Shown: positions 5,163 to 9,426 of the stretch, piece by piece
Position numbering within the stretch: position 1 is the stretch's first letter
How the letters are laid out: each line of letters opens with the position of its first letter
From: JANYCG01 sp031397915
GTDB lineage: Bacteria; Pseudomonadota; Gammaproteobacteria; Burkholderiales; Burkholderiaceae_C
Direction: 5' to 3'
Length of the DNA stretch: 9,426 nt
NCBI GenBank assembly: GCA_031397915.1
Contig: JANNMM010000299.1
Span: 1-9,426, forward strand
Position numbers and translations under genes: made by a program
Notes under the pieces: generated by a model
What the model was told of the DNA's origin: nothing
Seen by the model: only the letters and a program-made list of their open reading frames with translations
Database searches by the model: none

Positions 5163-6545
5163 ATGCTGGCCCTGCGGTTCAAGCTGTGGTTCCTGTTGGG
5201 GCTGGCAGTTTTCGCCGGGTGCAGCAGCCTACCGTCCATTCATCCTGATCTCGCGCGGCCGTCCAAAGCGGCGGTGCGGCTCGAGGGCGCACGCGGTGTA
5301 CTGACGGCGTCGCAAAGCAAAGCCATCCTGGATCAGCTGCGAAGCCGCAGTACCGACACCAACATCTTTGACCGGCACCTGGCGCTTGAAGAGGCGATCG
5401 TTGGCAGCCCACTCACCACCGGCAACCAGGTAAAGCTTTTGGAAGATGGTCCGGCCACCTACCGCGCCATGTTTGCCGCCATCGAAGCGGCGAAGGACCA
5501 CATCAACCTGGAAACCTACATCCTCGATGACGATGAGATCGGCCAGCAATTTGTGCAGGCTCTCATGGCCAAGCAAAAGCAAGGGGTGCAGGTGAACATC
5601 ATCCGGGACAGTGTCGGCACGATCGGCACACCGGAGACTTTTTTCAAGACCCTGACCGAAAGCGGCATCCGGGTGCTTGAATTCAACCCGGTCAACCCAC
5701 TCGTGGCCGGCCCAAACTGGAACCTCAACCAGCGCGACCACCGCAAGTTGCTGGTGGTCGACGGGCGCATCGCGTTTCTGGGTGGCATCAACATCAGCAG
5801 TGTGTATTCAGGGGGCTCATTCAGCCAGGGTGCACGCAAGCCATCGGCGCCAAACCTGGCTTGGCGCGATACCGACCTGCAATTGCAGGGGCCGGTGGTC
5901 GCGGAGCTGCAAAAACTTTTTCTTGCGACCTGGGCCAAACAAAAAGGTCCGCCCCTGCCCACCAGCAATTTTTTTCCGCCGCCCGTGAGTGTGGGCAAAC
6001 AGGTGGTAAGGGCCATCGGGAGTTCGCCCAGCGACCCTTTCAGCCTGATTTACGCCACCTTGATGTCGGCGATTGGAAGCGCTGAAACCAGTATTCACCT
6101 GACAAACGCCTACTTCGCCCCGGACCCGCAACTGCTGGCAGCGCTGGAAGCAGCGGCTGCGCGCGGCGTCACGGTGAAACTGATCCTGCCGAGCCAAACC
6201 GATTCCTGGCTGATCTTCCATGCCGGGCGCGGTTATTACGACCAGCTTCTGCGTTCGGGTGTCAGAATTTTTGAGCGCCAAGGCGTCATCCTGCATTCCA
6301 AGACCGCCCTGATTGACGGGGTTTGGGCGACCGTCGGCTCGACCAATCTGGACTGGCGCAGCTTTTTGCACAACGAAGAACTCAATGCCGTTGTTTTGGG
6401 GACGGATTTTGGCCAGCAGGTGCAGGCGATGTTCGACAAGGACCTGGCGAAGTCCGAAGAGATCACCCTGGAAAAATGGCAAAACCGCCCACTTGACCTG
6501 CGCATCAAGGAAACGTTTTCGCGAATCTGGGAGTACTGGTTGTGA
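5163..6545 (+). CDS. Phospholipase D superfamily / cardiolipin-synthase-like lipoprotein
   Basis: The product is 460 aa. Residues 1-19 are a signal ending FAG-Cys20, a lipobox with Ser at +2, so an envelope lipoprotein is expected. Two complete HKD motifs (HxKx4D) mark the two PLD half-domains: His193-Lys195-Asp200 (HRKLLVVDG, followed by FLGGINI) and His378-Lys380-Asp385 (HSKTALIDG, followed by VGSTNLDWRS and NEELN). The histidines should form the phospho-enzyme intermediate. The arrangement matches bacterial cardiolipin synthases of the ClsA/B/C group, which join phosphatidylglycerol or phosphatidylethanolamine donors into cardiolipin; ClsA-type N-terminal membrane helices are absent, so a ClsC-like or phospholipase activity at the envelope is more likely. 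It could also hydrolyse lipids. The start at 5163 has no clear ribosome site but is 15 bases after the DUF3309 stop, suggesting coupling. It overlaps the next gene by GTGA. Confidence 0.88.
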   Translation: MLALRFKLWFLLGLAVFAGCSSLPSIHPDLARPSKAAVRLEGARGVLTASQSKAILDQLRSRSTDTNIFDRHLALEEAIVGSPLTTGNQVKLLEDGPATYRAMFAAIEAAKDHINLETYILDDDEIGQQFVQALMAKQKQGVQVNIIRDSVGTIGTPETFFKTLTESGIRVLEFNPVNPLVAGPNWNLNQRDHRKLLVVDGRIAFLGGINISSVYSGGSFSQGARKPSAPNLAWRDTDLQLQGPVVAELQKLFLATWAKQKGPPLPTSNFFPPPVSVGKQVVRAIGSSPSDPFSLIYATLMSAIGSAETSIHLTNAYFAPDPQLLAALEAAAARGVTVKLILPSQTDSWLIFHAGRGYYDQLLRSGVRIFERQGVILHSKTALIDGVWATVGSTNLDWRSFLHNEELNAVVLGTDFGQQVQAMFDKDLAKSEEITLEKWQNRPLDLRIKETFSRIWEYWL

Positions 6546-7471
6546 CCGTCTCTAAGCCAACGAGTGATGGATTGAAATCCGTGAACGGGTGGATGGCGTT
6601 TTCCTTGAAATGCGGGTTGGTGCTGGCCGTTTCTGCTTCGCACCTGCCAACGCTAGCAGACCCGGCCAGAGCGCAGGCTCTGCTGTCAAAGTACCAATCA
6701 TTGGAGGATCGCCTGCGCCAGAACCCGTTCAACCGGCCGTTGGTGCTGGACTCGCAGGAAACACCCAATCGCGTCACCGGTGAAATCCACGCCGTCATCG
6801 AGCACCCGTTTGCGGCGGTGAGTCGCGGCTTGAACAGCCCCGACCATTGGTGCGACGTGATGTCCCTGCACATCAACACCAAATATTGCCGGGCTGTGGA
6901 GGCGCCAGGCGGCACAACGCTCAAGGTCAACATTGGCAAGAAAACACCCGAGAGCCTGGAAGCAGCGCCGAGAATGGCCTTCACCTACAAGGTCACCGCC
7001 ATCACCCCGGCTTACCTTGCCGTGCAGTTGGGCGCTAAAACCGGGCCGCTGGGAACCAGCGACTACCGCATCGATCTCGAAGTGATCCCGCTGCCCAACG
7101 CCAAGTCATTTCTGCATCTGACGTATTCCTATTCCATGAATTTTGCCGCGCGCCTGGCCATGCAGACCTACCTCGCCACCGTGGGCAACGGAAAAGTCGG
7201 CTTTACCGTGTTGCCCAAAACCGGCGACACACCGCAGCAGTTTGTAGGCGGCGCCCGCGCACTGGTGGAGCGCAACACGATGCGCTATTACCTGGCCATT
7301 GACAGCTTCCTGGCCGCTGCCTCCGAGGCTCCGGCCCAGCAACTGGAGACGCGTCTGCAAAGTTGGTTCACGGCTGTAGAGCGTTATCCGCGCCAGTTGC
7401 ACGAGCTTGACCGGGGTGAATACCTGGCGATGAAACGCGACGAATACCAGCGACAGAAAACAGCCGACTGA
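6542..7471 (+). CDS. Exported protein of unknown function coupled to the PLD gene; possible START/SRPBCC-like fold
   Basis: The product is 309 aa if GTG at 6542, which overlaps the PLD stop (GTGA), is the start. In-frame GTG at 6581 and ATG at 6593 would leave a cleaner signal peptide (MAFSLKCGLVLAVSA..., residues 18-40). The mature protein has a pattern typical of lipid-binding START/polyketide-cyclase-like proteins: an early 'GEIHAVIEHPFAAVSRGLNSPDHWCDV' strand-helix, alternating beta strands (residues 125-195) and a long C-terminal helix (about 233-260, RNTMRYYLAIDSFLAA). Cys104 and Cys116 lie 12 apart and could pair. Coupling to a phospholipid-processing enzyme suggests a lipid-binding or substrate-presenting partner, but the fold call is only a pattern impression. 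Confidence 0.7.
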   Translation: MTVSKPTSDGLKSVNGWMAFSLKCGLVLAVSASHLPTLADPARAQALLSKYQSLEDRLRQNPFNRPLVLDSQETPNRVTGEIHAVIEHPFAAVSRGLNSPDHWCDVMSLHINTKYCRAVEAPGGTTLKVNIGKKTPESLEAAPRMAFTYKVTAITPAYLAVQLGAKTGPLGTSDYRIDLEVIPLPNAKSFLHLTYSYSMNFAARLAMQTYLATVGNGKVGFTVLPKTGDTPQQFVGGARALVERNTMRYYLAIDSFLAAASEAPAQQLETRLQSWFTAVERYPRQLHELDRGEYLAMKRDEYQRQKTAD

Positions 7472-7484
7472 GCCTGGCGGCGTT

Positions 7485-7500
7485 GTCGGACAAGTCTTAC
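7485..7500. promoter_or_regulatory. Operator-like site, GT-N7-GTCYTAC type (copy C)
   Basis: GTCGGACAAGTCTTAC matches copy A (2971-2986) at 11 of 16 positions, including the whole right half GTC-Y-TAC, and is itself an imperfect inverted repeat (GTCGGAC / GTCTTAC). It lies 74 bases before the small acidic protein gene at 7575. Confidence 0.38.
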
Positions 7501-7574
7501 AAATCCATGCGTCGCCCGCTGATCGATCGCTGTCGGCTGAAGACGGAAGATGTGCTTTTCAAGAAGGAACAGCC

Positions 7575-7736
7575 ATGAGAGACCACCCCAGGCACTACAT
7601 GCACAAAGTACCGATTCAGGACCCCGTCGATCCGGAGGAAGGTGACAACCTCCCGGTAGATCCTGACGAAGGACCGATCCCGGCACAGATTCCCGATGAC
7701 CCGGAATACGACCGGGTTGTGGAACCGCAGGACTGA
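7575..7736 (+). CDS. Small acidic proline-rich protein, unknown function
   Basis: The product is 53 aa with about one third Asp/Glu/Pro. After a basic start (MRDHPRHYMHK) it carries a repeated PVDP-[ED]-EG unit (residues 17-23 and 27-33) and ends with IPDDPEYDRVVEPQD. There is no membrane segment, no cysteine and little secondary-structure propensity, so it is probably disordered and soluble. AAGGA precedes the ATG at seven bases, and the isolated gene has its own upstream operator-like site (7485-7500). Similar tiny 'DEGP-x-P-x-IPDDPE' proteins occur in related betaproteobacteria by my recollection, but no function is known to me. Confidence 0.75.
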   Translation: MRDHPRHYMHKVPIQDPVDPEEGDNLPVDPDEGPIPAQIPDDPEYDRVVEPQD

Positions 7737-7760
7737 GCGGCAAGCCGGCAAAGAAAGGTA

Positions 7761-7776
7761 AGTGCGTTGTCGCACA
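7761..7776. promoter_or_regulatory. Operator-like palindrome, TGTKSGKTASCGCACA type (copy 4)
   Basis: AGTGCGTTGTCGCACA matches the perfect copy at 4555 at 12 of 16 positions, keeping the outer arms GTGCG and CGCACA and the following G. It ends 53 bases before the ATG at 7830, a spacing like that of copies 1 and 2. Confidence 0.42.
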
Positions 7777-7829
7777 GTCAGCCTCGGCCAGACTGCCGAT
7801 GATGAGCGTTCGAGTTTCAGGAGACCCCC

Positions 7830-8300
7830 ATGGACAAATCAAATCCCCCAACCTCTTTTGGCGTTTTCAAGCCGGTGGGCCACATCGTCGTCGCGCTGGA
7901 AAACGACGCACAGGCGCAGGCCCTTTCAACCGGTCTGATTGCCCTGGGTTTTGCGGCCACCGAAATGGTTCACTACACACCTGAAGAAATGAAAAACCAG
8001 GTACAAGCGCAGTTGTTGACGGCAAGTCCGCTGGCGTCAATGGGCCAGGACCTCAACCTCATCAAGGCGCACCACGCGCTGGCAGAAGCCGGATGCAGTT
8101 TTCTGGTGGTGCATGCCCCTAAAGCGGAACAGGTGGAGCAAGTCACCTTGGTCGCCAAAGGCCTGAACGCCAGGTCGGCCCAGCGATACGGCAGCCTGAT
8201 TGTTGAAGAACTGATCACGTCGCCAGACAATGTATCGCAGGCCTTTGAGTCGCCAGACACCGGTTTGGACATTCCCATTGTGGCTGAGGCGCGCCCATGA
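7830..8300 (+). CDS. Conserved-looking soluble protein of unknown function, possible stress protein
   Basis: The product is 156 aa and has no signal peptide or membrane segment. It begins with an 'FGVFKPVGHIVVAL' strand, then a helix with ALSTGLIALGF, and repeats the theme near residue 90 ('CSFLVVHAP' strand, then an Ala-rich helix and 'RYGSLIVEELI'). Two beta-alpha-beta-like halves suggest a ferredoxin-like or YflT-like fold of the kind found in some general-stress proteins, where a protein senses 'difference in index' between paired halves; this is inference from pattern. AGGAGA lies just before the ATG at 7830. Gene context (operator-like palindrome, envelope-stress neighbours) agrees with a stress role but does not prove it. 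Confidence 0.75.
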   Translation: MDKSNPPTSFGVFKPVGHIVVALENDAQAQALSTGLIALGFAATEMVHYTPEEMKNQVQAQLLTASPLASMGQDLNLIKAHHALAEAGCSFLVVHAPKAEQVEQVTLVAKGLNARSAQRYGSLIVEELITSPDNVSQAFESPDTGLDIPIVAEARP

Positions 8301-8360
8301 GAAGCTCAAGGCCAGGCCAACGATGGGCCAGAGAGTGGATCAATTTTTTGAAGTCCTGAA

Positions 8361-9425
8361 TTGGCCAGACGCGGTCTTAAACTCTTCGGAAGCCGCGCGT
8401 TCAGACGCAGCCTCACGAGCATCGCGCGGGTCGCCATTCGCGCCAGCTCCAAAACCGTTGCAAAGGCATTTCGACCGTCCAAGACTCCGCGGCCAGCCTT
8501 ACTGGGTGCGAAGCCGGTTGCCAAGCGCAGCCGCGCTACGGCGCGGGCCCGATCCAAAACCCATGCGGGGTGGACCTCAGGGCTGGCAGGATCACGGCGT
8601 TACCAGCTGTGCAAACCCGTGGGTACGCATGCCAGCGCGCGTCTGCCCCTTTTGGTGATGTTGCATGGTTGCGCCCAGGATGCCCAAACCCTGGCCAGCG
8701 TGACCCAGATGAACCGGGTTGCGCTGCGTGAGAATTTTCTGGTGCTTTACCCCGAGCAGAGCCGGGCGTCCAACCTGCAAGGCTGCTGGAACTGGTTTGC
8801 CACCCGCTCGGGCCAGGCCCAGCGCGAGGCGGATGCGATTGCGTCAATGATCGAGCAGGTCAGCCGTTTGCAGCCGGTGGATCCGGATCGTGTCGCGCTG
8901 GCGGGGCTCTCGGCAGGCGCGAGCATGGCGGCCTTGCTGGCCACTCGCCATCCAGGCCGCTATCGGGCGGTGGCCATGCATTCAGGCGTCTCGCCGGGCG
9001 TGGCACAGTCCCAGGCCAGTGCGCTGGGCGCCATGCGCGGGCGTCGCACGGCCGCCACCACGGCGTTGTCCAGCGGGCTGAATGGTGCGCCATTGCCGCC
9101 TTTGCTGGTCATCCATGGCAGCGCCGACAGCATCGTGGTGCCGAGCAATGCCGTCGACACGGCGCAGCGCTGGGCCAGGTGTGAAGGTGCCCACGCCGTC
9201 ACGCCACGCACGGTGCAGCGCGGTGCGCGCTATGCAGTGACCGTGACGGATTATTTGAAGCAGCGCAGCGTGGTGGTGACACATTGCCTCATCAACGGAC
9301 TGGGCCATGCCTGGAGTGGAGGCGCCGCCCATCTGGCCTACAGCGACCCAAAAGGCCCGAACGCTTCGCGAATGATCTGGGCCTTTGTTGCCAGGCAATT
9401 TGCGCTTAATCCTCAATTGCTATGA
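8361..9425 (+). CDS. PHB-depolymerase-family esterase with a basic N-terminal extension
   Basis: The product is 354 aa from TTG at 8361; an in-frame stop at 8349-8351 forbids a much earlier start. Residues 1-70 are extremely basic (about 20 Arg/Lys) with no signal peptide. From about 80 there is an alpha/beta-hydrolase domain of the PHB depolymerase / LpqC esterase family: oxyanion loop LHGCAQDA (101-108), the family's CWNWF (142-146), nucleophile elbow Gly182-Leu-Ser184-Ala-Gly186, acid Asp256 in HGSAD, and His316 in GLGHAWSGG. All three catalytic residues are therefore present. It probably hydrolyses short polyhydroxyalkanoate or related esters; lack of a signal suggests a cytoplasmic location, where the basic arm could bind granules, DNA or membranes. 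The ribosome site is weak (GAAG, 8350-8353). It lies 60 bases after the preceding gene, on the same strand. Confidence 0.87.
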   Translation: MARRGLKLFGSRAFRRSLTSIARVAIRASSKTVAKAFRPSKTPRPALLGAKPVAKRSRATARARSKTHAGWTSGLAGSRRYQLCKPVGTHASARLPLLVMLHGCAQDAQTLASVTQMNRVALRENFLVLYPEQSRASNLQGCWNWFATRSGQAQREADAIASMIEQVSRLQPVDPDRVALAGLSAGASMAALLATRHPGRYRAVAMHSGVSPGVAQSQASALGAMRGRRTAATTALSSGLNGAPLPPLLVIHGSADSIVVPSNAVDTAQRWARCEGAHAVTPRTVQRGARYAVTVTDYLKQRSVVVTHCLINGLGHAWSGGAAHLAYSDPKGPNASRMIWAFVARQFALNPQLL

Positions 9426-9426
9426 T

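Noticed and set aside
8230..8658. 142-codon frame overlapping two genes on the same strand
   Set aside because: It overlaps the end of the gene at 7830 and the start of the esterase, lacks a ribosome site, and its product is compositionally random.

Overview
The window is about 9.4 kb of GC-rich DNA (roughly 60%) whose codon use and protein families point to a betaproteobacterium of the Burkholderiales, probably a Comamonadaceae-like organism (Polaromonas/Rhodoferax/Curvibacter type). That placement is an inference from family resemblance; no rRNA or marker gene is present.

Layout: (1) 1-141, the 5' end of an IS30-type transposase gene on the minus strand with its likely terminal inverted repeat. 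(2) 322-537, a 71-aa protein with two membrane segments. (3) 597-902 (minus), a collagen-like lipoprotein. (4) 1176-1409, a small four-cysteine zinc-ribbon protein, convergent with the next operon and separated from it by a strong hairpin terminator (1425-1450). (5) 2884 to 1470 (minus), a two-gene operon: an exported beta/gamma-crystallin plus glycine-zipper protein, then an exported protein with three CX10C repeats. (6) 2885-3226, a divergent regulatory region with two similar operator-like sites. (7) 3227-4524, a three-gene operon of ElaB/YqjD (DUF883)-like, YqjE-like and a YqjK-like membrane protein. (8) 4693-7471, a likely four-gene operon: a second collagen-like lipoprotein, a DUF3309 mini-membrane protein, a phospholipase D/cardiolipin-synthase-type lipoprotein, and an exported protein coupled to it by a GTGA overlap. 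(9) 7575-7736, a tiny acidic proline-rich protein. (10) 7830-8300, a soluble protein of unknown function. (11) 8361-9425, a PHB-depolymerase-family esterase with a very basic N-terminus.

Almost every product is a membrane, exported or lipid-acting protein, and many are small. The families seen (DUF883, YqjE, DUF3309, glycine zipper, PLD) are typical of envelope and general-stress gene sets. Two short palindromic motifs recur in the gaps in front of these genes: TGTKSGKTASCGCACA-type sites before the genes at 322, 1176, 4693 and 7830, and GT-N7-GTCYTAC-type sites in the 2885-3226 divergent region and before 7575. This suggests that separately transcribed units share regulators, so the window may be a co-regulated envelope-stress cluster rather than a chance run of hypothetical genes. 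No tRNA, rRNA, CRISPR array, phage or defence system was seen.
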